Assembly: GCF_000755285.1 (NCBI RefSeq)
Contig: NZ_BBMK01000001.1
Coordinates: forward strand, 496,001 to 560,000
Source: Nonlabens ulvanivorans
Lineage (GTDB): Bacteria > Bacteroidota > Bacteroidia > Flavobacteriales > Flavobacteriaceae
DNA: 64,000 nucleotides
Direction: 5' to 3'
A program made the translations under genes and the position numbers. Position 1 is the stretch's first letter, and every line of letters starts with the position of its first letter. A model generated the notes under the pieces. It worked only from the letters and a program-made list of their open reading frames with translations, had not been told where the DNA came from and ran no database searches. This document shows, piece by piece, positions 1 through 10,794 of the stretch.

Positions 1-1069
1 TTCTTGTAGCAGTGAGGAAGATTCGCCTACAGATAGTGGACTAACTAACCTACAGATTTCAGTGCAAAGTAAATCGACTACCAGTGTCACCTTGAGCACC
101 ACATCTGAAGGTGGTCCTAATTTTACCACTGTAATTAGTTATGCCTTATCAGGTACTGGGAACTATCAACAAACGTCATCTAACACCATTAGCGGATTAG
201 AAAAAGGAACTAAATATGATATGTTCTTTACACGCTCAAGAAATGGACAAGACTACACTAGTCCTACCCTATCCGTAACAACACTAGGTTTTACACATAC
301 ACCAGGTAACCCATTATTTTCTCGAGATACTGAAGTAAATCATCTTTATCAAGTGATTTATGAGGGCAATACAGAGTTTGGTGATTTTGCTCAACCTTTA
401 AGTGGTTATATCATCATAGAAAATGATAGTGTACCATTATTAAATGTAACTGCTACATCAACTCAAATCGACTTTGAGGTTGGTAAAAACGTAAGAACTA
501 TACTTCCTACCACTGCAGATAATTATCAATACAATTACCCATTTGAAATAGGTCTGTTTACTAATGAGGCATATACTAGAATCACAACAGACACACAGAC
601 TAATACACTTACACAACCTAGAAGTGTCTTTAGTATTGATAATCACGTACCATATATTGAATCTGGTGTTCTTACTGGATCTATATGCTCAAATTCTGGT
701 AAAAGAGGAATCATACAACCTAGAGGTCGTTTCTGGTTAGGTGATCAAGGAACCTCAACAAATAGCGACTATAATAATCAAGATAACTACAATGTAAAAA
801 TAACTAACATAGTAGACCCTACTATTTCAAGAACATATCTAGCTAGCGATATCTTCCCATTAGTTACTCTAACCGGTGATTGTACGATTGAAGGAATGGC
901 TTTAATAGGTTCCGCAGTTAATGGTAGAAGAGGATTCCATGATGCTAATGTGTTATCCTTAAACTTAAACCGTAATTTCTTTATAGATGGAGATTATACC
1001 ATCCAGTTTATTGTTGAAGATGATAATACATCATATTTTTCAAATGAATTTATAGTAACCTTAGATTAA
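1..1069 (+). CDS. Partial lipoprotein with fibronectin type III-like domain (5' end outside window)
   Basis: The frame is open from base 2 to the stop at 1069, so the true start lies left of the window. The first visible residues read SCSSEEDSPTDSG, a lipobox-type cysteine followed by a Ser/Asp-rich linker, which suggests a surface lipoprotein missing only its signal peptide. The next ~80 residues (LQISVQSKSTTSVTLSTTS... to ...TSPTLSVTTLG) have the strand pattern and terminal TVTTLG-like ending of a fibronectin type III domain. The rest (~260 residues) matches nothing I recognise. Function is unknown; cell-surface location is an inference. It is convergent with the antiporter gene and shares its bidirectional terminator. 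Confidence 0.7.
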   Translation, partial: SCSSEEDSPTDSGLTNLQISVQSKSTTSVTLSTTSEGGPNFTTVISYALSGTGNYQQTSSNTISGLEKGTKYDMFFTRSRNGQDYTSPTLSVTTLGFTHTPGNPLFSRDTEVNHLYQVIYEGNTEFGDFAQPLSGYIIIENDSVPLLNVTATSTQIDFEVGKNVRTILPTTADNYQYNYPFEIGLFTNEAYTRITTDTQTNTLTQPRSVFSIDNHVPYIESGVLTGSICSNSGKRGIIQPRGRFWLGDQGTSTNSDYNNQDNYNVKITNIVDPTISRTYLASDIFPLVTLTGDCTIEGMALIGSAVNGRRGFHDANVLSLNLNRNFFIDGDYTIQFIVEDDNTSYFSNEFIVTLD

Positions 1070-1092
1070 TTTTCAACGTTAAAAGTTGAATC

Positions 1093-1128
1093 AAAAAAGG
1101 GACAGAATAGTAATTCTGTCCCTTTTTT
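1093..1128. terminator. Bidirectional rho-independent terminator
   Basis: A 16-bp stem (A-run, GGGACAGAAT, then ATTCTGTCCC, T-run) closes on the 4-base loop AGTA. A/T tracts on both sides let it serve the convergent lipoprotein (+) and antiporter (-) genes. Confidence 0.85.
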
Positions 1129-1146
1129 ATTTAATGATATTTTCCT

Positions 1147-2991
1147 TTATTCCATGATCACATCACCACTCGCCTGCACTACAATTTTTTTACCTAGATA
1201 AACCAATTTGCTATCTTCTTCTACTTCCATGTCTAATGAAGTAGAAGGGATAATGTCTATCTCATCCTTCTTTCTTATAAATAACGGAATGATGTTTTCA
1301 TCTGTTTTTGTAATCTCAATAAGGCCTTCATAATGCTCTTGAGATTTAATAGTGATCTCATGTATCTCTCCATAATAACGTGCGACTTCCATCATATTCA
1401 CATAATCATCTGTAGATGAAAACAAACCTCTAGAAGGGTTTTCATTAGGATTACTGACCTCAGTCGAGTGAACTAATCGGTAGGCGCCATTTTCACCAAA
1501 ACGTGCTGTAAAGCGCTCTAATGCATAATCATTAATTTGCGAGTTACCTGTAAGTGCCATTAAAAACCCGATGTTATTAAATTCAATATCATCTGTAATA
1601 GCATCGCTATAAATATCTGCAGCTACGGCGTCTAATCCTTTTTCTTTTGCAATGCGCACATTATTTGTATTGGTATCTACCAGTACGACACTGCGTCCAT
1701 GCTCTTTTAAATAGCTAGCGATTAATCTTGAGAATTTTGAAGCGCCTACTATCATGATACCATCTGATTGCTTTAAGAACACACCTACTACTTTTGCAAA
1801 CAATCGAGCCGTTGTAGCGTTCAATAATACCGTACCTAATACAATCATAAATACAAGCGGTGTAATATACTCTGCTCCATCAACACCTTGTGTAACCAGT
1901 TTAGAACCAAATAGTGATGCAATACCAGCGGCAACAATCCCACGTGGTCCTACCCAAGATATAAATAGCTTCTCATTCAATTTTAATCCACTATTAATAG
2001 AACTGGCAAAAACTCCTAATGGTCGTATAATAAAGGCCACTATTGCAAACAAAACTGCCGTTTCCCATCTGTAGATAAGGTACAGATCTTCCATATTAAT
2101 ATTTGCAGCAAGAAGTATAAATAGAATCGATATCAATAAAACACTTAGCGATTCTTTAAAATAAAGTAACTCTTTAAGGTTAGGTAAATTAATATTACCC
2201 ATTACCATTCCCATAACAACTACAGCAAGTAATCCAGACTCGTGAGCAAAAGAATCACTCAATACAAAAACACCCAATACAGCTGCAAGAGTAAAGACGT
2301 TTAATAAGTAATGAGGAATTAGTTTTTTCTTAATTGAAAAAGCAAGTGCATGTGCAAATGAGAATCCAAATGAGAATCCGAACAATACAATCTTACCAAA
2401 TTCTTCGAGAGCTACTAATGTAAACTCTCCACCTGCGTTTGCACTAATAAACTCAAACACCAATACCGCAAATAAAGCTCCTATAGGATCAATTAAAATC
2501 CCTTCCCATTTTAATATAGAACTTACGTCTTTTTTAAGCGGTATATTTCTTAAAATAGGTGTGATTACAGTAGGTCCAGTCACAATTATTAAAGCAGAAA
2601 ATAATAAGGCAATTTCCCAACTAAGTCCAAAAATATAATGTGCCGCAACACCAGCACCAGCAAATGTAATAATCACCGCAACAGATATTAACTTACCTAT
2701 AACCGGTCCTGTATTAAGTATTTCTTCTTTTTTTAAGGTTAGTCCACCTTCAAAAAGTATGATACTAATCGCTAGAGATACAAAGTAAAAAAGACTGTCA
2801 CCTGGGAATAAACCTTGCTGTCCGTTCCATATAGGTTCAATTAATTTAGAGGCATCTTCTGTATATAAAGATGCAATAGGACCTACCAATAGACCTATGA
2901 TTATCAAAGGTAATATGGCTGGTATTTTAAATCTCCACGCCATCCATTGTGCAAGGATTCCTAGTATTATAATTCCGGCTAACTCTAGCAT
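1147..2991 (-). CDS. Cation:proton antiporter (CPA family) with C-terminal TrkA-N/RCK domain
   Basis: The 614-residue protein has about 12 hydrophobic segments in residues 1-410, starting MLELAGIIILGILAQWMAWR, with the family's conserved WVGPRGIVAAGIASLFGS segment around residue 345. A Rossmann-type TrkA-N domain begins near residue 413 (IMIVGASKFSRLIASYL) and would bind a nucleotide ligand that gates transport. The architecture fits Na+(or K+)/H+ exchange at the inner membrane for pH and ion homeostasis. Which cation is moved cannot be told from sequence. The gene stands alone on the minus strand; its upstream gap carries one copy of the CGCTTTCGCGAAAGCG palindrome. Confidence 0.88.
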   Translation of the reverse strand: MLELAGIIILGILAQWMAWRFKIPAILPLIIIGLLVGPIASLYTEDASKLIEPIWNGQQGLFPGDSLFYFVSLAISIILFEGGLTLKKEEILNTGPVIGKLISVAVIITFAGAGVAAHYIFGLSWEIALLFSALIIVTGPTVITPILRNIPLKKDVSSILKWEGILIDPIGALFAVLVFEFISANAGGEFTLVALEEFGKIVLFGFSFGFSFAHALAFSIKKKLIPHYLLNVFTLAAVLGVFVLSDSFAHESGLLAVVVMGMVMGNINLPNLKELLYFKESLSVLLISILFILLAANINMEDLYLIYRWETAVLFAIVAFIIRPLGVFASSINSGLKLNEKLFISWVGPRGIVAAGIASLFGSKLVTQGVDGAEYITPLVFMIVLGTVLLNATTARLFAKVVGVFLKQSDGIMIVGASKFSRLIASYLKEHGRSVVLVDTNTNNVRIAKEKGLDAVAADIYSDAITDDIEFNNIGFLMALTGNSQINDYALERFTARFGENGAYRLVHSTEVSNPNENPSRGLFSSTDDYVNMMEVARYYGEIHEITIKSQEHYEGLIEITKTDENIIPLFIRKKDEIDIIPSTSLDMEVEEDSKLVYLGKKIVVQASGDVIME

Positions 2992-3046
2992 TATTCTATA
3001 TTTTGGTTGAAAATTACGACCTTTTCTCTAATGATGTTGTAGTTTA

Positions 3047-3062
3047 CGCTTTCGCGAAAGCG
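3047..3062. repeat. Iterated palindrome copy 1 (intergenic)
   Basis: Perfect CGCTTTCGCGAAAGCG, extended by TTA/TAA on the two sides, between the divergent antiporter and universal-stress genes. Confidence 0.95.
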
Positions 3063-3108
3063 TAATAAGGCCCAAATTAACGGTATATTTAGATTTTAAA
3101 ACCAACTA

Positions 3109-3957
3109 TTGACATCCCATCCTTTTAAAAATATCGCCATAGGTGTGGCTTTTTCTCCTAACCTGAAGGCAAATTTGCATGAAGCAGCTAGATTATCGCT
3201 CTTATTTAACGCTAAATTATCTCTTATTCATGTAGGTGAGGAAAGTGAAGAAAAGAGAAATCGTGTTGAAAAATGTTTATTAACATTTAAAAATCAATCA
3301 TTAGATTATTCAATAGATTTTAAGAGTGGAACGCCTGTAGATGTAATATTAACTCACATCGATAATAAAAATATAGATCTCATAATATTAGGAGCATTAC
3401 AGCAAGAAAACATTCTTACTTACTACCTGGGATCGATTGCTCGTAAAATAACTCGTGCAGCGGCATGCTCTATTCTACTTCTCATAAAGCCGTCTGTTGA
3501 GAGACAAGTTTGTCAACATATAGTGGTTAATGGACTTAAGGATGATCATACACCAGAGACTGTACAAATGGCCTTTTTTGTAGCAAATGCACTGCAAACA
3601 CAAAGACTGACTATTGTAGAAGAAATTAAAGAAAGTGAACTATCTATTAAAGTAGATGATGACGCGTCGTTGCGCAAGGCAAACTTACAGAGAGAAAAAA
3701 TACGCCGTCAAGAAGATGCGCGTGTCGATAGAATCCTAGATCAAATCCCTGAAAATTATAAATCTGATATATCCATTGAGAAGCAACCCATTTTTGGCAC
3801 ACGTGGATATTCCATTGGGCATTTTGCACAAATTTCAAGAGCAGACTTATTAGTGATGAATGCGCCAGGCAAAATGAATTTCTGGGATCGCTTATTTCCA
3901 CATGATATAGAATATATCCTTACTGAACTACCTACTGATGTACTTATTATAAGATGA
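3109..3957 (+). CDS. Universal stress protein, tandem UspA domains
   Basis: The 282-residue protein contains two UspA-like halves: residues ~5-128 (KNIAIGVAFSPNLKANLHEA ... ACSILLLIK) and ~135-282, ending TELPTDVLIIR. UspA proteins are cytoplasmic, often nucleotide-binding, and modulate stress responses or a partner transporter. The start must be TTG at 3109: an in-frame TAA lies at 3097-3099 and no ATG or GTG falls between. Its stop overlaps the ATG of the SulP gene (ATGA), so the two are translationally coupled, and the Usp may regulate that transporter (inference). Confidence 0.85.
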   Translation: MTSHPFKNIAIGVAFSPNLKANLHEAARLSLLFNAKLSLIHVGEESEEKRNRVEKCLLTFKNQSLDYSIDFKSGTPVDVILTHIDNKNIDLIILGALQQENILTYYLGSIARKITRAAACSILLLIKPSVERQVCQHIVVNGLKDDHTPETVQMAFFVANALQTQRLTIVEEIKESELSIKVDDDASLRKANLQREKIRRQEDARVDRILDQIPENYKSDISIEKQPIFGTRGYSIGHFAQISRADLLVMNAPGKMNFWDRLFPHDIEYILTELPTDVLIIR

Positions 3958-6156
3958 CCAAATCTAAATTTAATATAAAGGAATTTATAGGCCAGCTGCC
4001 TAGTAATATTTTCTCAGGATTTGTGGTAAGTCTTATTGCACTACCTCTAGGTCTGGGATTAGCAATGGCTAGTGAAGCACCGCCTATCGCTGGTATTATT
4101 ACTGCTGTTATAAGTGGTGTGGTAGTCTCCTTTTTAGGTGGTAGTAATGTAACAATAACTGGTCCCGGAAATGGACTGGTAGGTGTTTTGTTAGTAGCTT
4201 TTACAACACTAGGTTTTCAAGGTGCATATGCTGCTATTATATGTTCTGGTGTCTTATTAATTCTTTTAGGATTTTTAAGAATGGGGGAAACTTGCAGATT
4301 TTTTTCCATCTAGTGCTATACAAGGAATGCTAGCTGCTATAGGACTTATTATATTAGGAAAGCAATTTCATATCATGTTAGGGAATCGTCTGGACTTAGA
4401 TAGTAGTATTGATTATCTTCTTGCCATACCTCAAACTATAATTGGTGTTTTTAAATATGAAGATATACAGTTAACGCATGCTGCTATTGCAGGCGTTGTG
4501 GCGTTACTTATTATGATCTTCTATGGGAAAATTAGAAATAAATATTTTAAATTTTTCCCAGCTCCTATGTGGATTGTGGTTATTTCTATCGCAACCAGTT
4601 ATTTCTATGAACTTGTTTTAAAGGAAGATCATCCTATTGCAAATGAATATATGATTCCAGAAATTCCTAGTGGTGCAGAAATTGTGACCTCAATTCCAGT
4701 ACCTGATTTCGGTCTTATGGGAAGTTGGGCTTTTTGGGCTAGTGTTTTATCCCTTACTCTTATTGCAAGTATTGAATCTTTATTAAGTATTAAAGCAGTA
4801 GATCAACTAGATCCACAAAAAAGACGATCTAATGTCAATCGAGATTTAAAGGCTTTAGGCCTAGCTACTATAAGTAGTGGTTTTTTAGGCGGGCTTAATG
4901 TAGTTACTGTTATTGCACGCAGCTCTGTAAATGTTAATAATGGTGGTACTAATAGATCATCAAACTTTGCCCATGCGATGTTTTTAGTATCCTTTGTATG
5001 GCTTTTCAGTTCTCAATTAACTCGTATACCGCTACCAGCACTAATGGCTATTTTAGTTTATACCGGATATAAACTCGCATCACCTACACTGATTAAAAAA
5101 TTGTTTACGATAGGTAAAGAGCAGTTGATTATTTTCTTTGTTACCTTATTGACGACTCTATTTATAGATCTGATTACTGGTATTATAGCAGGTATTTTAA
5201 TCACCTTTATTATTCATATCATTCTTAATCGTAATGTATTGCTCTTTATTCAAAATTTATTGAAGCCCAACGTGCTTATGTACAAGGAGTCTAAAGGTAA
5301 TTATTACATAAGTGTAAAGCACTTCTGTACATTTCTCAATTTTTACAAACTTAAACAGCAACTAGATTTAGTACCCGAAGATCAAGATGTGGTTCTAGAC
5401 CTCTCGTTATGTCAATTTGTAGACCATACGGTTTTAGAAAACTTAAACGGGTATCAATCAGTTTTTCATAAACGTGGTGGCCATTTTGAGATCATAGGTC
5501 TTGATATGCATGGAGCGGAAAGTGATCATCCATTTGCATTGCGTAAATTGATTCCGGGAATATCTTTCATTACAGCAAATCTTACTAAAAGACAGAATAC
5601 TTTACAAGAAATTGCAGAGGAATTTGACATGACTTATGCTGCAGAGAAAACGCAAGATGAAGATTTTTTAGACTCTTTTAAATACTTTCAATTTAAGAAA
5701 GTAGAACGTGTTTATAATAGAATTTTTAACAACGGTAAGCAATTCAAGATATTTGACATCCATTATTCCGAAGGTGAATTTATTACAAAAGCAGATGTAA
5801 AAACCACTATGCTTAATATTAAAGTAAATCGCATTTTACCAGAGTTTACTCTAGATCGTGAAGGTTTCTTAGAACGTGTTTATGGTCTCGCTGGTTTTAA
5901 AGATATCCCCCCCATTGAGAACCACTCTGATTTTTCAAAACGTTTTTACCTTTTAGGAGAAGATACTCATGGAATTCAAGATTTTTTCAATGATGATCTA
6001 GTTCGTTTTTTTGAAAGTAATCCTTACTACCATATTGAGTCAGATGGTCATAGTTTACTCGTATTTAGATCAGACCGTACCGCTGGTATTAAAGAGATTA
6101 AGGCATTGATTGATTTTGGAAAACGACTGCATAAAATTGTGCAGAAAGCGGTTTAA
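3954..6156 (+). CDS. SulP family anion transporter with STAS domain (one frame break)
   Basis: The corrected product is about 733 residues. The N-terminal membrane domain opens with SNIFSGFVVSLIALPLGLGL, the SulP signature region, followed by GGSNVTITGPGNG. A cytosolic STAS-like segment lies C-terminally (VVLDLSLCQFVDHTVLENL). SulP proteins carry sulfate, bicarbonate or other anions; the pairing with a Usp is often seen for bicarbonate-type members, but substrate is not decided here. The reading breaks at the G5 run 4283-4287. Removing one G restores RMGKLADFFPSSAIQGML. The ~200-residue extension after STAS is unassigned. Confidence 0.85.
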
Positions 6157-6222
6157 CTCAATTTCAAGACTTTTCACGTAACAAAATTTTAAATTGCGCT
6201 ACCTATAACAGAGATTTATTTT

Positions 6223-7077
6223 ATGAAAATACATTCTATAGAAGCTGGTAATTTTAAATTGGATGGTGGCGCCATGTTTGGTGTCGTACCTAAATCCTTG
6301 TGGCAACGCACCAATCCAGCAGATTCTAACAACATGATAGACATGGCAGCAAGGTGTTTGCTGGTAGAAAACGGCGATCGATTAACGTTAATCGATACCG
6401 GAATGGGAAATAAACAATCAGAAAAATTCTTTGGTTATTACTTTATGGACCACATCTATAATCTAGACAGCTCTCTTAAGAAAGCTGGTTTTTCTCGTGA
6501 TGACATTACTGATGTGTTTTTAACTCACCTACACTTTGATCACTGTGGCGGTGTGATAGAAAAAAAGAACAATGAATTTTATGAGCCTGCTTTTGCAAAT
6601 GCAAAATTCTGGACTAATGAAGAGCACTGGAAATGGGCTGTAGAACCTAACGCAAGAGAAAAAGCATCTTTTCTCACGGAAAATATAAAGCCTATTAAAG
6701 AGAGTGGCCAGTTGAATTTTATCAAACAAAACAGTTCTTTTGAAACACAAAGCGAGATGGATTTTGACATCCTTTTTGTAGATGGACATACAGAAAAAAT
6801 GATGATTCCACACATCACACTAGGTGATAAGACCTTTGTATACATGGCAGACCTATTGCCTACTGCAGGACATATACCTATTCCATATGTAATGGGTTAT
6901 GATACCAGACCATTACTTACTCTAGATGAGAAAGCAAAATTTCTTAATGAGGCTGCCACAAAAGGCTATTACCTCATCTTAGAACACGATCCTAATAATG
7001 AAATAATCACCGTGAAACACACAGAAAAAGGTGTGCGTCTCGATAAATCCCTTACTTTTAACGACTTATTTAATTAA
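6223..7077 (+). CDS. MBL-fold metallohydrolase
   Basis: The 284-residue protein has the metallo-beta-lactamase motif HLHFDHCGG (His102, His104, Asp106, His107), an upstream DTGMG loop, a later FVDGHTEKMM histidine and LEHDP near the C-terminus, so both zinc sites look complete. The layout resembles the lactonase/quorum-quenching-like branch of the superfamily, but the natural substrate cannot be inferred. No signal peptide is visible, so it is probably cytoplasmic. The next gene starts only 5 bases after its stop and may be co-transcribed. Confidence 0.85.
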   Translation: MKIHSIEAGNFKLDGGAMFGVVPKSLWQRTNPADSNNMIDMAARCLLVENGDRLTLIDTGMGNKQSEKFFGYYFMDHIYNLDSSLKKAGFSRDDITDVFLTHLHFDHCGGVIEKKNNEFYEPAFANAKFWTNEEHWKWAVEPNAREKASFLTENIKPIKESGQLNFIKQNSSFETQSEMDFDILFVDGHTEKMMIPHITLGDKTFVYMADLLPTAGHIPIPYVMGYDTRPLLTLDEKAKFLNEAATKGYYLILEHDPNNEIITVKHTEKGVRLDKSLTFNDLFN

Positions 7078-7082
7078 AAATC

Positions 7083-8710
7083 ATGAATTACTCCTTTATT
7101 AAGAAAACAATGTTAACTGTGGCAGCAGCAGGTATGCTAGCTGGTTGTGGTAGTGGATTCACTATTGTATCTCCACCTATTGAAAACATAGACTCAACAC
7201 CTATTAAAACGACAGCAATGTCTGATGTTGAGGCAAAAAACTGGAAAGATCTGGACTTACAGACAGACACCATTCCTGGAATGAGTGTTAATAAAGCATA
7301 TACTGAAATCCTTAAAGGCCGCATGGAACTACTACCATAGTTGCAGTAATAGATTCAGGTATTGACATTGAGCACGAAGACCTAGATGATGTGATCTGGA
7401 CAAATGAAGATGAAATACCTGGAAACGGTATCGACGATGATAAAAACGGATTCATAGATGATGTACATGGATGGAACTTCCTAGGTGATATCGTTGCAGA
7501 GAATCTAGAATATGAGCGTATTGTAAGAGATAAAGCTATGTTATCAGCAGATATAGTTGCAAAAGCTCAAAAAGAGTATGATGGAAAACTAGCTCAAGCT
7601 ACTCAAAGCAAAGAACGTTTTGAAGGAATTCTACAACAAATCGTTGAAGCTGATAAAGTAGTAAGCGCACACTTAGGTAAAACAGAATATACTCCAGCAG
7701 AGGTTGCTGCAATTAGTTCTGAAGATGAAGCGGTTACAAATGCAAAAGGAACGTTGAGTTTCTTCTTTGGTCAAGGTCTCGAGTCTGTTGCACAGGCAAA
7801 AGAGGTTTTAGGTGAGTATATCACAGATGCCACTAATCTTTTAAACGGCGCTAAATTAAAAACAAACTACCGTGAAGATGCGATGCCTGGTAACAGCCCT
7901 TACAGCTATACAGTAGGTGAAGTATGGGGTAATAATGAATACAGTGGTCCAGACCCAAAAAAGAAAGATGCACTTCACGGTACTCACGTAGCTGGTATTA
8001 TCGCTGCAGAACGTGATAACGGTCTAGGAGCAAATGGTGTAGCAAATAATGTAAAAATTATGGTACTACGCGCTGTATCTGAAGGTGATGAGTATGATAA
8101 AGATATCGCAGCAGCTATAAGATATGCGGCAGATAACGGTGCTAAGGTTATCAATGGTAGCTTCGGTAAATACCATTCTTCAAACCCAGAATTTGTTTGG
8201 GATGCTATTAAATATGCTGAAAGTAAAGACGTTCTTTTTGTAAACGCAGCTGGTAATGAAGGAACAGATACAGATTTTACTCAAGTATATCCACAAGATC
8301 AAGTTCTTGCAGGATCTGAGATTTCTGATAATTTCCTTACAGTAGGTGCTCTTGCTCCTTCTTACGGTGCTGACATGGTAGCAAATTTCTCAAACTATGG
8401 AAAATCGACCGTAGACGTTTTTGGACCTGGTGTACAAATTTATTCTACGTTCCCATTAAATGAATATTCTAGTATTAGCGGAACTTCTATGGCATCTCCA
8501 GCAGTAGCTGGTGTAGCTGCTGTGATAAGATCACAGTTCCCTAAACTATCTGCTAGTCAAGTAAAACACATCATTATGGATAGTGGATTAACTACAGCAG
8601 CTCGTGTAAATGTAGCTGGTGGAGCAGATACTAAGCCTTTTCAAGAAATTACGACTTCAGGTAAAATGGCAAACCTTTATAATGCATTGATTATGGCGTC
8701 TAAAATGTAA
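7083..8710 (+). CDS. Subtilisin-like S8 serine protease, lipoprotein (one frame break)
   Basis: The corrected product is ~542 residues. It starts with a lipoprotein signal (MLAGC). The catalytic triad is visible: Asp in VIDSGIDIEHEDL (~residue 90), His in HGTHVAGII (~301) and Ser in SGTSMASPAVAG (~469). The Asp-to-His distance of ~210 residues is much longer than in classic subtilisins; the insert is rich in Glu, Lys, Gln and Ala and probably helical. It likely degrades proteins at the cell surface or in the periplasm. The frame breaks near 7321-7326, where one base is missing; correction joins LKGRNGTTTIVAVIDSG (the inserted residue is a guess). A strong terminator follows. Confidence 0.85.
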
Positions 8711-8732
8711 GCCAGATTCATATAATATTGTT

Positions 8733-8765
8733 AAGCCTGTCCTAATATGGACAGGCTTTTCTTTT
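8733..8765 (+). terminator. Rho-independent terminator after the S8 protease gene
   Basis: Stem AAGCCTGTCC / GGACAGGCTT with loop TAATAT, followed by a T-rich tail. Confidence 0.9.
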
Positions 8766-8767
8766 TA

Positions 8768-8783
8768 CGCTTTCGCGAAAGCG
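8768..8783. repeat. Iterated palindrome copy 2 (intergenic)
   Basis: Perfect CGCTTTCGCGAAAGCG directly after the T-tail of the protease terminator and before the M1 peptidase gene. Confidence 0.95.
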
Positions 8784-8821
8784 GTATATTTATAACCTAA
8801 TTACTCAACAACAACAATCAA

Positions 8822-10690
8822 ATGAAAAAAATCATTTTACTACTCACCACTGCAGTTATACTAGCAAGTTGTGGATCTTCAAAAGATGTTGTAGCTAACC
8901 AAAGCACAAATGCAAACGGTTACTGGCAGCAAGCTGTAGACTATAAGATGGATGTAGATATGGATGTAGACCGTTATCAATATACGGGAAAACAGACCTT
9001 AGTTTACACTAATAATTCTCCAGAAACTCTAGACCGAGTTTATTATCATTTATTCTTCAATGCTTTTCAACCAGGTAGTGAAATGGATGTAAGATCTCGC
9101 ACTATTGCAGATCCTGATAGACGTGTAGGATCAAGAATTGCTGCACTAGAACCTAATGAAATAGGTTATCTACATGTTTCAAACATGACACAAGATGGTA
9201 CAACTCTTCAACCACAAGAAGAAGGAACAGTTCTAGTTGTAAAATTAGCAAAGGCTCTAGCACCAGGACAGTCTACAACATTAAAACTAGATTTTAACGG
9301 TCAGGTACCTGTTCAAATACGTAGAAGTGGTCGCAACAATAAAGAAGGTGTTGCACTATCGATGACGCAATGGTTTCCTAAAATGGCAGAGTTTGATGCT
9401 ACTGGATGGAACACAAGCCCTTATATAGGACGTGAATTTCATGGTGTATGGGGGGGAAATTTTGATGTGAAATTGACACTTGATAAAGATTATACTGTAG
9501 GTGGAACTGGATATTTACAAAATCCTAAAGACATAGGTCACGGTTATGATAAAGCAAACTCTGGTCCTGCAAAAGGTAAAGACGGTAAATTAACTTGGCA
9601 TTTTAATGCACCTATGGTACATGATTTTGCATGGGGGGGCGCAGATCCAGATTTTATCCATGATGTATACAATGGTGCAAATGGTGTGAAACTTCACTTT
9701 TTATACAAGGATAACGATGCGATTAAAGAAAACTGGAAAAAATTACAACCTAAGACTAATGAGATGTTGAAATATTTCAACGAGCACATAGGTGAGTATC
9801 CTTACAAGCAATATAGTGTGATACAAGGTGGTGATGGTGGTATGGAATATGCCATGTGTACTTTAATTACGGGAGAGCGAAGCTATGGAAGTTTAATGGG
9901 TGTTACTGCTCATGAGTTTGCACACTCCTGGTTTAATCACATTCTAGCTACTAATGAGGCTAAACATGAATGGATGGATGAAGGTTTTACCACCTTTATT
10001 TCTAATAAAGCAATGGCTTACATTAATGGAGAAGATGAAAGTACCGCAAATAGTGGCTCTTATAGAGGTTATCTAGGTCTAGCAATTTCTGGCAAAGAAC
10101 AACCTCAAACAACACATGCAGATCGTTATGAGTATAATGGTGCATATGGTGCTAGTGCTTATAATAAAGGTGCTACTTTTTTAGCACAATTAGGCTACAT
10201 CATTGGTGATGAAAAACGTGATGAAGTAATTAAAGAATATTACAACACATGGAAATTCAAACATCCAGAGCCTAATGATTTTAAACGTGTTGCCGAGCGT
10301 GTAAGCGGTTTTGACCTAGAATGGTATTTACGTGACTGGACGATGACCACAAACGTAATCGATTATTCTATCGAAAACTTAAGTAGTCTAGATGGAATGA
10401 GCGTGGTTTCATTAAAACGTAATGGATTAATGCCAATGCCATTAGATATTAAAGTAACAATGAATGATGGAAGCGAGAAATGGTTTTACATTCCGCTAGA
10501 AGAAATGCGTGGTGAAAAAATGGTGCCTAATAACTGGACTGTTTTAAATGACTGGGCTTGGGCTTACCCAACCTATGAACTAGAATTAGACGGCGTTGAT
10601 ATGCGTTCTATAAAATCTGTTGAAATTGATCCTACGAATAACATGGCAGATGTGGATAAAGAAAATAACAACTGGTCTTTACAAGAGTAA
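8822..10690 (+). CDS. M1 family zinc metallopeptidase (aminopeptidase), lipoprotein
   Basis: The 622-residue protein begins with a lipoprotein signal ending LASCGSS. The gluzincin site is intact: HEFAH at residues 364-368 and the third zinc ligand in WMDEGF (Glu387), spaced 18 residues as in the family. GGMEYAMCT upstream replaces the usual GAMEN exopeptidase motif. It probably trims N-terminal residues from peptides at the envelope. Two G7 runs (9450-9456, 9633-9639) encode Trp-Gly-Gly twice. A clear terminator follows at 10712-10744. Confidence 0.92.
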   Translation: MKKIILLLTTAVILASCGSSKDVVANQSTNANGYWQQAVDYKMDVDMDVDRYQYTGKQTLVYTNNSPETLDRVYYHLFFNAFQPGSEMDVRSRTIADPDRRVGSRIAALEPNEIGYLHVSNMTQDGTTLQPQEEGTVLVVKLAKALAPGQSTTLKLDFNGQVPVQIRRSGRNNKEGVALSMTQWFPKMAEFDATGWNTSPYIGREFHGVWGGNFDVKLTLDKDYTVGGTGYLQNPKDIGHGYDKANSGPAKGKDGKLTWHFNAPMVHDFAWGGADPDFIHDVYNGANGVKLHFLYKDNDAIKENWKKLQPKTNEMLKYFNEHIGEYPYKQYSVIQGGDGGMEYAMCTLITGERSYGSLMGVTAHEFAHSWFNHILATNEAKHEWMDEGFTTFISNKAMAYINGEDESTANSGSYRGYLGLAISGKEQPQTTHADRYEYNGAYGASAYNKGATFLAQLGYIIGDEKRDEVIKEYYNTWKFKHPEPNDFKRVAERVSGFDLEWYLRDWTMTTNVIDYSIENLSSLDGMSVVSLKRNGLMPMPLDIKVTMNDGSEKWFYIPLEEMRGEKMVPNNWTVLNDWAWAYPTYELELDGVDMRSIKSVEIDPTNNMADVDKENNNWSLQE

Positions 10691-10711
10691 GTTATCAGCC
10701 ATTAGATTTTG

Positions 10712-10744
10712 AAAAAGCAGCTGTTTAATTACAGCTGCTTTTTT
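10712..10744 (+). terminator. Rho-independent terminator after the M1 peptidase gene
   Basis: Stem AAAAAGCAGCTGT / ACAGCTGCTTTTT with loop TTAATT and a T6 tail. Confidence 0.9.
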
Positions 10745-10782
10745 GTTGTCCTAAATTCAATGATAGCATTCTCTTAAAAACA

Positions 10783-10790
10783 TATCTTTG
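10783..10790 (+). promoter_or_regulatory. -7 promoter box for rnpA
   Basis: TATCTTTG matches the Bacteroidota -7 consensus TAnnTTTG. Only 4 bases separate it from the ATG, so the transcript is likely leaderless. Confidence 0.6.
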
Positions 10791-10794
10791 CATC

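Noticed and set aside
4283..4287. Frame break in the SulP gene as a programmed frameshift
   Set aside because: There is no slippery heptamer with a downstream structure, and similar breaks occur in unrelated genes throughout the window.
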